A stretch of 5,804 nt of DNA from CAYJAD01 sp964371195 (lineage in GTDB: Bacteria; Desulfobacterota; Desulfovibrionia; Desulfovibrionales; Desulfovibrionaceae), in NCBI GenBank assembly GCA_964371195.1, contig CAYJLD010000100.1, positions 1 to 5,804 of the forward strand, in the 5' to 3' direction. The stretch's first letter is position 1, and each line of letters begins with the position of its first letter. The notes under the pieces are model-generated. The model did not search any database, had not been told where the DNA came from, and saw only the letters and a list, made by a program, of their open reading frames with translations. The position numbers and the translations under genes are program-made. Positions 1 through 5,804 of this stretch are shown piece after piece.

Positions 1-53
<53 letters not shown>

Positions 54-71
54 ATTTCGTTAAGCAAGTTA

Positions 72-100
72 TATCTATCAAAAAACATTATGCTTGGCAA
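72..100 (-). promoter_or_regulatory. possible promoter of the tRNA-Asp gene
   Basis: On the minus strand, TTGCCA (95-100, five of six bases of the -35 consensus) stands 17 bases before TAGATA (72-77, three of six). Transcription would start near base 65, about a dozen bases before the tRNA 5' end, a normal leader for RNase P processing. A better -10, TATAAC (68-73), lies next to it but is 21 bases from the -35. The region is AT-rich, so chance matches are likely. Confidence 0.35.
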
Positions 101-116
101 GTATTTTTATGCATAA
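82..116 (-). terminator. weak terminator-like hairpin after the kinase gene
   Basis: On the minus strand, TTATGC (111-116) and GCATAA (88-93) form a perfect 6-bp stem with a 17-base loop, followed after two bases by a run of six T (82-85 plus the adjacent A/T stretch). This is the order expected of an intrinsic terminator about 65 bases after the kinase stop codon. The stem is short and AU-rich and the loop is long, so it would be weak. It also overlaps the possible tRNA -35 box. Confidence 0.3.
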
Positions 117-179
117 CAGAAAAAAATTATTATTTTTGTCTAATTCACTTATTTGTTAAGGTTTTTTATATGGCACATT

Positions 180-3100
180 TTATTTACAAAGCCATTCCAT
201 CAAGACTACTTGCAATTCTTGGGGTGATATAGGTTTTGCTAAATGTGCATTCATTCCAGCATTTGTGCAGCGAATTCTGTCTTCGCTCATAACATTGGCA
301 GTCATGGCAATAATGGGTAGAGTTTTAACATATGGCAGTTCATTTTCAAGGCTACGGATTTGTTGTGTAGCTTCAAGCCCATCCATTACAGGCATTTGCA
401 AGTCCATAAAAATTAAATCATATTTATTATTTTTTACTTGCTCTATAGCTTCTTGCCCATTGCCAGCAAGATCAAGGTCTAATTCATATTCTGCAAGCAT
501 TGCAGTAGCAATTTCTTGATTTATCATATTATCTTCTACCACAAGCACCTTTTTGCCTTTTAAACAGGCAAAGTCTACTTGAGCGTAGCTTTCACCCGCA
601 AATAATTCATCTAGCCCTGTAGAGTTTAGTTCGATTAAGTGAGAATCTTCAACACGTTGAACTTGTAAGGCTACGCTAAAGCATGAACCTTTGCCTTCTG
701 TTGATTGGAGGCTAATCGTACCACCCATAAGCTCTGCTAGGCGACTACTTATAACGAGTCCAAGCCCAGTACCCCCAAAGCGTCGTGACGTGGAAGTATC
801 TGCTTGAGTAAAAGGCTGGAATAAGCGTTTTGCTTGTTCTTCTGACAAGCCAATACCTGTGTCAGTTATGGTGAAATTAAGAATAACATTGTCTTTATCA
901 ATAACTTCTTGTACAGATACATTTAGAGATATGGAACCCTTATGCGTAAACTTAATGGCATTGCCAAGTATGTTTAATAAAATTTGATTAAGTCTTTCTC
1001 TATCACCAACGATAACTTCAGGTACGTCATGGTCCATATGGCTGATAAGTTCAAGCCCTTTATCTTTAGCTGTAAAGTACATGATGCTATGTATAGCATT
1101 CATATTAGTTGCGAGGTTAAAGGGTTCTAATTCAAGCTCCATCTTATTGGCTTCGATTTTTGAAAAATCAAGGATGTCGTTGATAATACGCAATAATCCT
1201 GCGGCAGAAATAGTTATTTTTTCAAGATAATTAGTTTGCTTGTATGACAAATTATTTCTTTCAAAAAGATACAAGAAGCCTAGTATAGCATTCATGGGGG
1301 TGCGTATTTCATGACTCATAGTTGCTAAGAAATCGCCCTTAGCCTTGGTGGCAGATTCTGCTAAGTTCTTAGCTTGTAAGAGTTCTTTTTGTATTTCACG
1401 CATTTCAGTAACTTCTAAGGCCCAAACTACATTGACTCTTTCTTCTTGCCAGATGGTGCAAATGGCAGTGATTAGCAAGTCGCGTAACTTACCATTAGTA
1501 TCACATATGGTGAAAGGCATATCATAGACATTTGTACCTTCCATAATGCTTTGATACAATCCGGCCACGTCCCCTTCTACCATGGTATCGCCACTGGGGG
1601 ATGGACCTCCTGTATAAACCCCGGCCATTTCTCTGGCTTTGGGGTTACAATAATGTACAGTACCATTTTTGCTAAAAAATACTCCGGCTGGGCAATTGTC
1701 CAATACTGCCTGCAAGCGCGATAAGTCCATTTCCAATTGATTTTGCAAATCAACATTTTCTGTAATATCAGTAGATAAACTTACACAGGCTTTGATAACT
1801 CCATCTGTATCAAAAATTGGATTTTGTATGTTTTGGAAGAAAAGTTTTTTGTTGTTTTGATCGGTAAACAAAACTGTGCTGGTTATAGGCTTACCATATT
1901 CTTGCACTCGCTTTATGATATTTAACCTTTCATTAAAGGATTTTTCGCCTAGATGTGTGCGTAAAGCCTGGGATATATCTTCAACATTGTTAACATTCAG
2001 GAAGTTTTTTGCACTGGCATTGGCCACAAGCACTTCACCATCTAAAGCATGTACCAATAAGGGAGAGGGTAAGCTATCAATGATTTGTTGCAAATCGTCG
2101 TTATGGCTCTTGGCAAGGTCCATCTCAATCTTGTGATGATGAGCAGAAACATCTATGCCAAGTAAAATCCAGGTATCTTTATCCTCACTAGGTAGTACAT
2201 TCCATTGAATAAATATTTTTTGTTTATTGGGGGTAATAATGGGTAGGACAAAAGGCTTATTAGCCTTTATAAGTTTAATGAAAGTATCGAGTTTTACACT
2301 GTCTAGGAAATTTGTCAGAAGCAATGGAGTAGTAAGTTCAAGCTTTAAGCAATTGGATAAAAATTCGTTTGCATAAAGTATTTTTGAGTTACTATCAATA
2401 GTTACGTAAAAAATTCCATTAACATGTAAAATTGTTCTAGCAATATTGCTGTGGTGTTTATAGGTTTTCCTTACCCTAAGTAGATATATGATGTATGCAA
2501 TAAACAATATCATCATTAAGCACATAGTACCTATTGAAAAATAAAGTACATCATTCATTAATTGTGCAGCACGATGTCTTGGAACAATGGTTATGACATT
2601 CCAACCGCTAAAACCCACAGGATTAATTATTAAGTAGCTTTCTTGATTTTCATATAAAAAAGTGCGTTCAATATCTCCATGTTGATTAATGAGATCAAAG
2701 ACTTCTTTGTAATCAAGTTTATTTTCGCCGGCAACTCGAGCATAAAAATTTTCACGCATAATTTCAGAGCCTTTAAGCAAAACACCATTGTCATCCATAA
2801 ATTGGTTTGTGGCATTGGTTTGTTCAGCTACCCTTGACCCTAGCGCGAAGCGCACCTTGGAGGCATCTTCAACAGCAATTAAAATGCCAGTAATCATGTG
2901 GTCTTTAATGAGTGGTACAGCATGAGCAACCACAGGGACATCAAAAAGTGGACTATTTAATATGGCTGAATAAGCCGGATTGCCATTCATAGCATCTTTA
3001 AAATATCCGCGTCGAGAAACATTTAAAGTTTTAGCGCTAGGGCTTAATGTTACACCATTTTCATCTGAAATTAGTACATCTAGCCAGCCATGTCTTTTAG

Positions 3101-3389
3101 CGGCTTTGTGTACGAAATCCAACTTATCTGCATTACTAATATCGCTATTGGTAAGAATGGGGTTAGCGGCTATACTTCTTAGGCGAATAATACTATTATC
3201 CATGCGCAACCTAGCCAAATTTGAGGCATTAGTTCCTAAATTTATAATGGATTTTCTAAGATCGTCATGTAATAATTCGTCAAGCTGTACTATATAAAAT
3301 GAGCCAAAACATATAAATGCAACTGGCAGTATACAGAGAAAAAGAAATAAATTTATAATGTTGGCGTATTGTTTCTTGAATTTCAACAT
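180..3389 (-). CDS. Membrane-bound hybrid sensor histidine kinase (dCache, PAS repeats, HisKA, HATPase, receiver)
   Basis: A 1069-residue hybrid kinase that would sense an extracytoplasmic ligand and pass phosphate from His to an internal Asp. Membrane helices at about 12-34 and 281-304 flank a periplasmic double-Cache sensor; RGYFKDAMNG (127-135) and the AHAVPL region (155-160) are typical. Three PAS-like units follow at about 315-415 (degenerate), 430-545 and 556-665. HisKA has FLATMSHEIRTPMN with phospho-acceptor His693. The ATPase domain shows the N box (801-815), DTGIGL (843-848), FQPFTQAD (857-864) and GGTGLGL (872-878). The receiver (945-1067) keeps Glu952/Asp953, phospho-acceptor Asp996 in MDLQMP, Thr1030 and Lys1052. 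All catalytic residues are intact. There is no Hpt or DNA-binding output domain, so a separate phosphotransfer protein and regulator are needed, and none is in the window. The ATG at 3387-3389 fits TM1 being right at the N-terminus; the ribosome site (GCGGGT, 6-7 bases upstream) is mediocre. The ligand is unknown. Confidence 0.95.
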   Translation of the reverse strand: MLKFKKQYANIINLFLFLCILPVAFICFGSFYIVQLDELLHDDLRKSIINLGTNASNLARLRMDNSIIRLRSIAANPILTNSDISNADKLDFVHKAAKRHGWLDVLISDENGVTLSPSAKTLNVSRRGYFKDAMNGNPAYSAILNSPLFDVPVVAHAVPLIKDHMITGILIAVEDASKVRFALGSRVAEQTNATNQFMDDNGVLLKGSEIMRENFYARVAGENKLDYKEVFDLINQHGDIERTFLYENQESYLIINPVGFSGWNVITIVPRHRAAQLMNDVLYFSIGTMCLMMILFIAYIIYLLRVRKTYKHHSNIARTILHVNGIFYVTIDSNSKILYANEFLSNCLKLELTTPLLLTNFLDSVKLDTFIKLIKANKPFVLPIITPNKQKIFIQWNVLPSEDKDTWILLGIDVSAHHHKIEMDLAKSHNDDLQQIIDSLPSPLLVHALDGEVLVANASAKNFLNVNNVEDISQALRTHLGEKSFNERLNIIKRVQEYGKPITSTVLFTDQNNKKLFFQNIQNPIFDTDGVIKACVSLSTDITENVDLQNQLEMDLSRLQAVLDNCPAGVFFSKNGTVHYCNPKAREMAGVYTGGPSPSGDTMVEGDVAGLYQSIMEGTNVYDMPFTICDTNGKLRDLLITAICTIWQEERVNVVWALEVTEMREIQKELLQAKNLAESATKAKGDFLATMSHEIRTPMNAILGFLYLFERNNLSYKQTNYLEKITISAAGLLRIINDILDFSKIEANKMELELEPFNLATNMNAIHSIMYFTAKDKGLELISHMDHDVPEVIVGDRERLNQILLNILGNAIKFTHKGSISLNVSVQEVIDKDNVILNFTITDTGIGLSEEQAKRLFQPFTQADTSTSRRFGGTGLGLVISSRLAELMGGTISLQSTEGKGSCFSVALQVQRVEDSHLIELNSTGLDELFAGESYAQVDFACLKGKKVLVVEDNMINQEIATAMLAEYELDLDLAGNGQEAIEQVKNNKYDLIFMDLQMPVMDGLEATQQIRSLENELPYVKTLPIIAMTANVMSEDRIRCTNAGMNAHLAKPISPQELQVVLMEWLCK

Positions 3390-3452
3390 ATTTACCCGCT
3401 AAAGAAGATGTTAGATATGACGTTTCAGCTAGAAGACGAAAAAAGGGAAATG

Positions 3453-3481
3453 ATTATAAGTTAGCTAGTTATATTTAACAT
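3453..3481 (-). promoter_or_regulatory. candidate promoter of the histidine kinase gene
   Basis: On the minus strand a perfect TATAAT (3453-3458) lies 17 bases after ATGTTA (3476-3481), which matches only three of six -35 bases. Transcription would begin near 3446, giving a leader of about 57 bases before the ATG. The poor -35 overlaps a 17-bp palindrome, as at promoters that depend on or are blocked by a regulator. AT richness makes a chance TATAAT possible. Confidence 0.4.
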
Positions 3482-3493
3482 ATAGAATATGTT
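3477..3493. repeat. 17-bp perfect inverted repeat, candidate operator of the kinase gene
   Basis: AACATAT (3477-3483) and ATATGTT (3487-3493) are perfect inverted copies separated by AGA. The repeat covers the candidate -35 box of the kinase gene and lies well outside both neighbouring coding regions. The size and position suit a dimeric repressor or activator. No T-run follows, so it is not a terminator. The regulator is unknown. Confidence 0.45.
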
Positions 3494-3523
3494 TTTACAC
3501 TTGGAATGTAAGCTCTGTGTAAA
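3494..3523. repeat. Inverted repeat TTTACAC/GTGTAAA right after the nitroreductase stop
   Basis: TTTACAC (3494-3500) and GTGTAAA (3517-3523) are perfect 7-bp inverted copies with a 16-base gap, beginning one base beyond the nitroreductase stop and abutting the next palindrome at 3493. As RNA it could fold after the nitroreductase message, but the minus-strand 3' flank is AAAAC, not a T-run, so an intrinsic terminator is not supported. It could instead be a two-half-site operator upstream of the kinase gene. Confidence 0.4.
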
Positions 3524-3524
3524 T

Positions 3525-4100
3525 TTATAAAACTTTTAATAATACTTCTTCACGACTACGCTTGGGTACAAAATGCACTTGCTCTTCGTTTCGCCAGTAG
3601 GTAAATTCTCCACTATCTGGCATTGGAGCAAGCATACGTTTTTCTTTGGCTATACCAAATCCTAAAATCAGTCCAATTTCCATATCTTCGGGAATTTGAA
3701 ATAATGCAGCGCACTCTTTAACTTTAAACGATGCATGCATGCAACAACCCCACCCCTTGGTATGGGCAGCTAATTGCATGGTTTGTGCTGCAATACCTAC
3801 GTCCATGTGCACTAGTTTTCCGGACCCAGTTGGGCAAAGTATAGCAATATAGGCAGTAGGGCGTTCGGAAGCTATGGGGCCATCCCATTTAAGTACGCCA
3901 GCCCAGCGCGTATAAGGAAATATAGCGTCACAATTTTCTTTGCTTTCAATGGCACTGTAACGAAGGACTTGAGCATTGCGCGCGCAAGGGCTAACACGGG
4001 CACAATCTACAAGCCAAGCAATAGCGTCCTTACCGAGGCGTTGATCTTCTATAAAACGGCGGCAAGAGCGTGCACCTTGTATTAGGTCATCAAAATTCAT
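3525..4100 (-). CDS. Nitroreductase-family flavoprotein
   Basis: A 191-residue protein of the FMN-dependent nitroreductase superfamily, soluble and presumably cytoplasmic. The N-terminal ARSCRRF (10-16) is the usual basic FMN-phosphate-binding element, SPCARNAQVLRY (37-48) is the next conserved flavin-contact segment, and the central HMDVGIAAQTMQLAAHTKGW (98-117) is the family's signature helix. Family members use NAD(P)H to reduce nitro groups, quinones or other substrates, or carry out specialised flavin chemistry; the substrate here cannot be read from the sequence. Eight cysteines in 191 residues, including the pair Cys119-Cys120, are many for this fold. The ATG at 4098-4100 has a good ribosome site, GAGGT (4107-4111), 6 bases upstream. 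The gene follows cobS after 96 bases with its own promoter signals. Proximity to cobS raises BluB, the lower-ligand synthase, but the sequence does not look like it. Confidence 0.88.
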   Translation of the reverse strand: MNFDDLIQGARSCRRFIEDQRLGKDAIAWLVDCARVSPCARNAQVLRYSAIESKENCDAIFPYTRWAGVLKWDGPIASERPTAYIAILCPTGSGKLVHMDVGIAAQTMQLAAHTKGWGCCMHASFKVKECAALFQIPEDMEIGLILGFGIAKEKRMLAPMPDSGEFTYWRNEEQVHFVPKRSREEVLLKVL

Positions 4101-4106
4101 AGTATT

Positions 4107-4111
4107 ACCTC
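4107..4111 (-). promoter_or_regulatory. Shine-Dalgarno site of the nitroreductase gene
   Basis: GAGGT on the minus strand, 6 bases before the ATG at 4098-4100. It is the best ribosome site in the window and fixes the start of this gene. Confidence 0.75.
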
Positions 4112-4139
4112 AAAACATTTTGATTTAGTTTAAGTTATA

Positions 4140-4168
4140 AATATATCACTATGATGAATGGTCATCAC
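4140..4168 (-). promoter_or_regulatory. candidate extended -10 promoter of the nitroreductase gene
   Basis: On the minus strand TGA-TATATT (4140-4148) is an extended -10 element: TG, one base, then five of six -10 bases. The hexamer 17 bases upstream, GTGATG (4163-4168), matches only three of six -35 bases, which an extended -10 can tolerate. Transcription would start near 4133, giving a leader of about 33 bases. Two inverted repeats cover the -35 side. This is the main reason to think the gene can be expressed apart from rex-cobS. Confidence 0.4.
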
Positions 4169-4174
4169 TTGACC
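4152..4174. repeat. Two overlapping perfect inverted repeats, candidate operator
   Basis: TGATGA (4152-4157) and TCATCA (4162-4167) are perfect inverted copies 4 bases apart. Overlapping them, GGTCA (4160-4164) and TGACC (4170-4174) are perfect inverted copies 5 bases apart. They fall on the -35 side of the nitroreductase promoter candidate. No T-run follows on the minus strand, so a terminator after cobS is unlikely. Overlapping dyads of this sort can be an operator read by one dimer or by competing regulators; the regulator is unknown. Confidence 0.45.
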
Positions 4175-4196
4175 GTAGTACATTTATAATCAAACT

Positions 4197-4931
4197 TTAA
4201 TATATTGAGCATATCAATACTAGCAAGCATTGTCCAGTAACTATGAGTGCTCCATGAAAATCACCATTGCATCCACCATGCATGCGTGCCATTTTTATAA
4301 ATTTATAAAAAAGTAAAGCTGCAAAAAAATGACTAAACAATAAAATATGGGGACCAAGAGGATACAGAAGAATAAAATTAAGAATTAAGTAACTTAGGAA
4401 AAGTTTGAGGTCAAGCTTTGTGGACACTTTACCACTCAATGATTTAGCATTTCTTGCTTTGACTAAGTTAGTAAACAGTACACAAAGAATGCGCCCAAAA
4501 ATAGGAGCTACAAATAAGGCATACCATTGCGCCTTTAGGATAAGATCATGAATAGCAAGTAATTGCAGGCTAAGAGCTAAAAAAAGAGCCAAAGCCCCAA
4601 AAGCACCAAGGCGACTATCGTGGATTATATTCCAAAATTCATCACCCTGCTTACCACTGCCAAATGCGTCGGCCATATCAGCTAAGCCGTCATAATGTAA
4701 GGCTCGAGTAAGCCATACATCTAGACATATATAAATCCAAGCTAAAATCCAAGCTGATGTAAAGTATATGCTGTGCAAAGTGTATATAACAGCAAGGTAG
4801 ATTGCACCAAGTATAGCCCCAACAGGAGCAAACCATAAACGCGCATTAGCCAGTGATGAATCATGAACAATAGTTGCCGGACCTAAGCGCGTTAAAAAGG
4901 TTAGGGCTAGCTTAAAATCATTTAAAGGCAT
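4197..4931 (-). CDS. cobS: Adenosylcobinamide-GDP ribazoletransferase (cobalamin synthase)
   Basis: A 244-residue polytopic membrane enzyme, near the E. coli CobS length. It joins adenosylcobinamide-GDP with alpha-ribazole (or its phosphate) in the nucleotide-loop assembly step, the end of cobamide synthesis, at the inner membrane. Signature parts in order are LALTFLTRL (8-16), APVGAILG (35-42), the acidic motif HYDGLADMADAF (79-90; Asp81, Asp85 and Asp88 as likely metal ligands), HDSRLGAFG (104-112), GR (146-147) and GGCNGDFHGA (219-228), a variant of the usual GG-TGD-GA motif. Hydrophobic helices fill about 37-75, 108-155 and 177-212 and the C-terminal end. The ATG at 4929-4931 is 2 bases after the rex stop and has no strong ribosome site of its own, pointing to translational coupling. 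No other cob gene or cobalamin riboswitch is in the window, so regulation would come through the rex promoter. Confidence 0.95.
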   Translation of the reverse strand: MPLNDFKLALTFLTRLGPATIVHDSSLANARLWFAPVGAILGAIYLAVIYTLHSIYFTSAWILAWIYICLDVWLTRALHYDGLADMADAFGSGKQGDEFWNIIHDSRLGAFGALALFLALSLQLLAIHDLILKAQWYALFVAPIFGRILCVLFTNLVKARNAKSLSGKVSTKLDLKLFLSYLILNFILLYPLGPHILLFSHFFAALLFYKFIKMARMHGGCNGDFHGALIVTGQCLLVLICSIY

Positions 4932-4933
4932 GC

Positions 4934-5572
4934 TTAACTAGGTCTACTTAATTTAAAAGCCAAGGTGTATAAATGATGGAAAAAGTCAACATATTCTACA
5001 TATACGTCCTTAGGTACCGTGATACGTGAGGGTGCATAGTTGACTATGGCTCGAATTCCAGCTTCAATAATATGGTTTGCTGCGCGTTGTGCGCGCTCTG
5101 GTGGAGTTGCTAAAAAGGCCATTTCAATATTTAATTCTTCAACCTTTTCTTTTAACCTCTTAGTACAGACTACTTCAAGGCCATAAAGTTTTTCACCAAT
5201 TTTAAATGGATCACAGTCAAATGCCCCAACGATATTAAAGCCTTTATCCTTAAATACAGAGTGTTTGAGTAATGCGCGGCCCATATTACCAACACCCACA
5301 AGGGCTATACGCCACTCCTTTGAGATATCAAGGGCATCTGAAATGGATTGAATTAAGGCTTTTACATGATATCCCACTCCGCGCACGCCAAATTCACCAA
5401 AATATGCTAAATCTTTGCGTACTTGTGAGGCATTCACGTCACAAGCCTTGGCCAGAGGATCTGAAGATATAACTTCAACTCCTTCTTGATTTAGATGCTC
5501 TAATACTTGAATATAAATTGATAGACGTTGAATTGTGGCCTTAGGTATGTGTAAGCTCTTGATATTATTCAT
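4934..5572 (-). CDS. rex: Redox-sensing transcriptional repressor Rex
   Basis: A 212-residue cytoplasmic DNA-binding repressor, standard Rex length, that binds operators when NAD+ dominates and releases them when NADH rises. The winged-helix domain (about 8-72) opens with IPKATIQRLSIYIQVLEHL and contains SSDPLAKACDV and ASQVRKDLAYFGEFGVRGVGYHV, the recognition region and wing. The Rossmann domain has the NAD(H) loop GVGNMG (93-98), the acidic end of strand two at FDCDPFKIG (118-126) and LATPPERAQ (154-162). The C-terminus NYAPSRITVP (178-187) followed by FFHHLYTLAFKL is the domain-swapped helix that contacts the partner. The start is the ATG at 5570-5572, preceded by AAAGGG 7 bases upstream. 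A longer reading from TTG at 5653 is not used: that TTG is part of the -35 box. rex leads an operon with cobS. A Rex-type palindrome at its transcription start suggests autorepression. Confidence 0.97.
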   Translation of the reverse strand: MNNIKSLHIPKATIQRLSIYIQVLEHLNQEGVEVISSDPLAKACDVNASQVRKDLAYFGEFGVRGVGYHVKALIQSISDALDISKEWRIALVGVGNMGRALLKHSVFKDKGFNIVGAFDCDPFKIGEKLYGLEVVCTKRLKEKVEELNIEMAFLATPPERAQRAANHIIEAGIRAIVNYAPSRITVPKDVYVEYVDFFHHLYTLAFKLSRPS

Positions 5573-5605
5573 GGTAAACCCTTTCTTAAAGGTTCGCGTG
5601 CATTG

Positions 5606-5621
5606 TGTGAAATGTAACACA
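5606..5621. promoter_or_regulatory. candidate Rex operator (autoregulation of rex)
   Basis: TGTGAAATGTAACACA is an imperfect palindrome. Against the Rex pattern TGTGAA-N4-TTCACA it matches 10 of 12 fixed positions, differing only by AA for TT next to CACA. It starts 3 bases after the -10 box and covers the expected transcription start near 5618, where a bound repressor would block initiation. A wider reading, TGTGT (5604-5608) against ACACA (5617-5621), also shows dyad symmetry. TGTGA-N6-ACACA is close to a CRP/FNR-type site as well, so the regulator is inferred from gene context. Confidence 0.6.
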
Positions 5622-5624
5622 TTT

Positions 5625-5653
5625 ATGCTAGATGTTTGAGCTTTGCTTGTCAA
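5625..5653 (-). promoter_or_regulatory. sigma-70-type promoter of the rex-cobS operon
   Basis: On the minus strand a perfect TTGACA (5648-5653) is followed after exactly 17 bases by TAGCAT (5625-5630, four of six -10 bases). An A/T-tract-rich stretch just upstream (5654-5705) could act as an UP element. Transcription starting near 5618 gives a leader of about 46 bases before the rex ATG. This is the best promoter in the window. Confidence 0.7.
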
Positions 5654-5804
5654 TGTAAATTAATGGAAAAAATATTTTAATTTTTTTGAATTTAGAAATT
5701 TAAAATAGTCGACGCTGAAAAAAATAATAACATTCTAAAATAGTATAATTTTATTGGAAGATAGTAATAAAAAATTACCAGAAATAAGAGCATGGAATGC
5801 GAAT
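5654..5804. other. AT-rich region upstream of rex, no gene assigned
   Basis: This end is strongly AT-rich, and I can assign no gene. It holds an 8-base direct repeat, TAAAATAG at 5701-5708 and 5736-5743. A small inverted repeat GTAAT/ATTAC (5764-5768 and 5774-5778) has a loop of five A. A plus-strand TATAAT (5744-5749) and an ATG at 5792-5794 near the edge could mark a divergent gene, but there is no good -35 or ribosome site and only four codons are visible. One minus-strand frame is open from the edge to a stop near 5690; its composition looks like translated AT-rich sequence. Confidence 0.4.

Noticed and set aside
121..179. AT-rich stretch with A and T tracts after the kinase as a second terminator
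   Set aside because: The possible pairing AAAAAT/ATTTTT has no GC content and would not form a stable hairpin.
265..519. Plus-strand open frame of 84 codons opposite the kinase receiver domain, and similar plus-strand frames at 1345-1527, 1876-2136, 2980-3297 and 5272-5472
   Set aside because: Each lies opposite a well-supported coding region and encodes no recognisable protein. They are antisense shadows.
3525..4100. BluB (5,6-dimethylbenzimidazole synthase), suggested by proximity to cobS
   Set aside because: The protein is shorter than typical BluB and its N-terminal segments (ARSCRRF, then SPCARNAQVLRY) do not resemble the BluB flavin-cage motifs I know. A generic nitroreductase call is safer.
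5606..5621. CRP/FNR-type binding site rather than a Rex operator
   Set aside because: TGTGA-N6-ACACA fits loosely, but its position over the start point of rex and its match to the Rex pattern make Rex the simpler explanation. It is not fully excluded.
5573..5653. Longer rex start at TTG 5651-5653 giving 27 extra residues
   Set aside because: The TTG is the first half of a perfect TTGACA box, the extension would span the operator and transcription start, Rex proteins normally begin near the IPKATI segment, and the ATG at 5570-5572 has a suitable ribosome site.
4932..5804. Cobalamin riboswitch ahead of cobS
   Set aside because: cobS starts 2 bases after rex, and the rex leader is only about 46 bases long with no B12-box-like core, so there is no room for one.
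5690..5804. Minus-strand open stretch at the right edge, rich in Leu, Phe and Tyr, as the C-terminus of an upstream membrane protein
   Set aside because: AT-rich non-coding DNA gives this composition by chance, no family is recognisable, and the frame is too short to judge.

Overview
The window comes from an AT-rich bacterial chromosome. Every gene I can support lies on the minus strand, so it reads right to left: rex, cobS, a nitroreductase, a large hybrid histidine kinase, and a tRNA-Asp cut by the left edge. The clear Rex repressor, the de novo cobamide step (CobS) and a dCache/multi-PAS hybrid kinase fit an anaerobic or redox-flexible bacterium. My best guess is a low-GC relative of the Desulfovibrio group (Desulfobacterota). 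That rests on protein flavour and on a recollection that rex, cobS and a nitroreductase lie together there. No 16S or other marker is present to confirm it.

Layout. From 5804 to 5573 there is an AT-rich leader holding the rex promoter (TTGACA, 17 bp spacer, TAGCAT) and a 16-bp imperfect palindrome over the expected transcription start. The palindrome resembles the operator of Rex itself, which suggests autoregulation. rex runs from 5572 to 4934. cobS starts 2 bases after the rex stop, so the two are almost certainly co-transcribed and probably translationally coupled. A 96-bp gap follows with two overlapping perfect inverted repeats and an extended -10 element, then the flavin nitroreductase gene (4100 to 3525). 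A 135-bp gap with two abutting inverted repeats and a TATAAT box precedes the 1069-residue membrane-bound hybrid kinase (3389 to 180). A 126-bp AT-rich spacer with a weak terminator-like hairpin and a possible tRNA promoter leads to tRNA-Asp(GUC), whose first 53 bases are present.

How the genes may work together. Rex senses the NADH/NAD+ ratio and would set its own level and that of CobS, tying cobamide completion to the redox state. The nitroreductase is another NAD(P)H- or flavin-linked protein and may belong to the same redox theme, but it has its own promoter signals. The kinase is a separate signalling unit without a visible partner. I see no CRISPR array, insertion sequence, phage gene or clearly new system. 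The observations most worth checking are the autoregulatory rex operator, the rex-cobS coupling, and the palindromes upstream of the nitroreductase and kinase genes.
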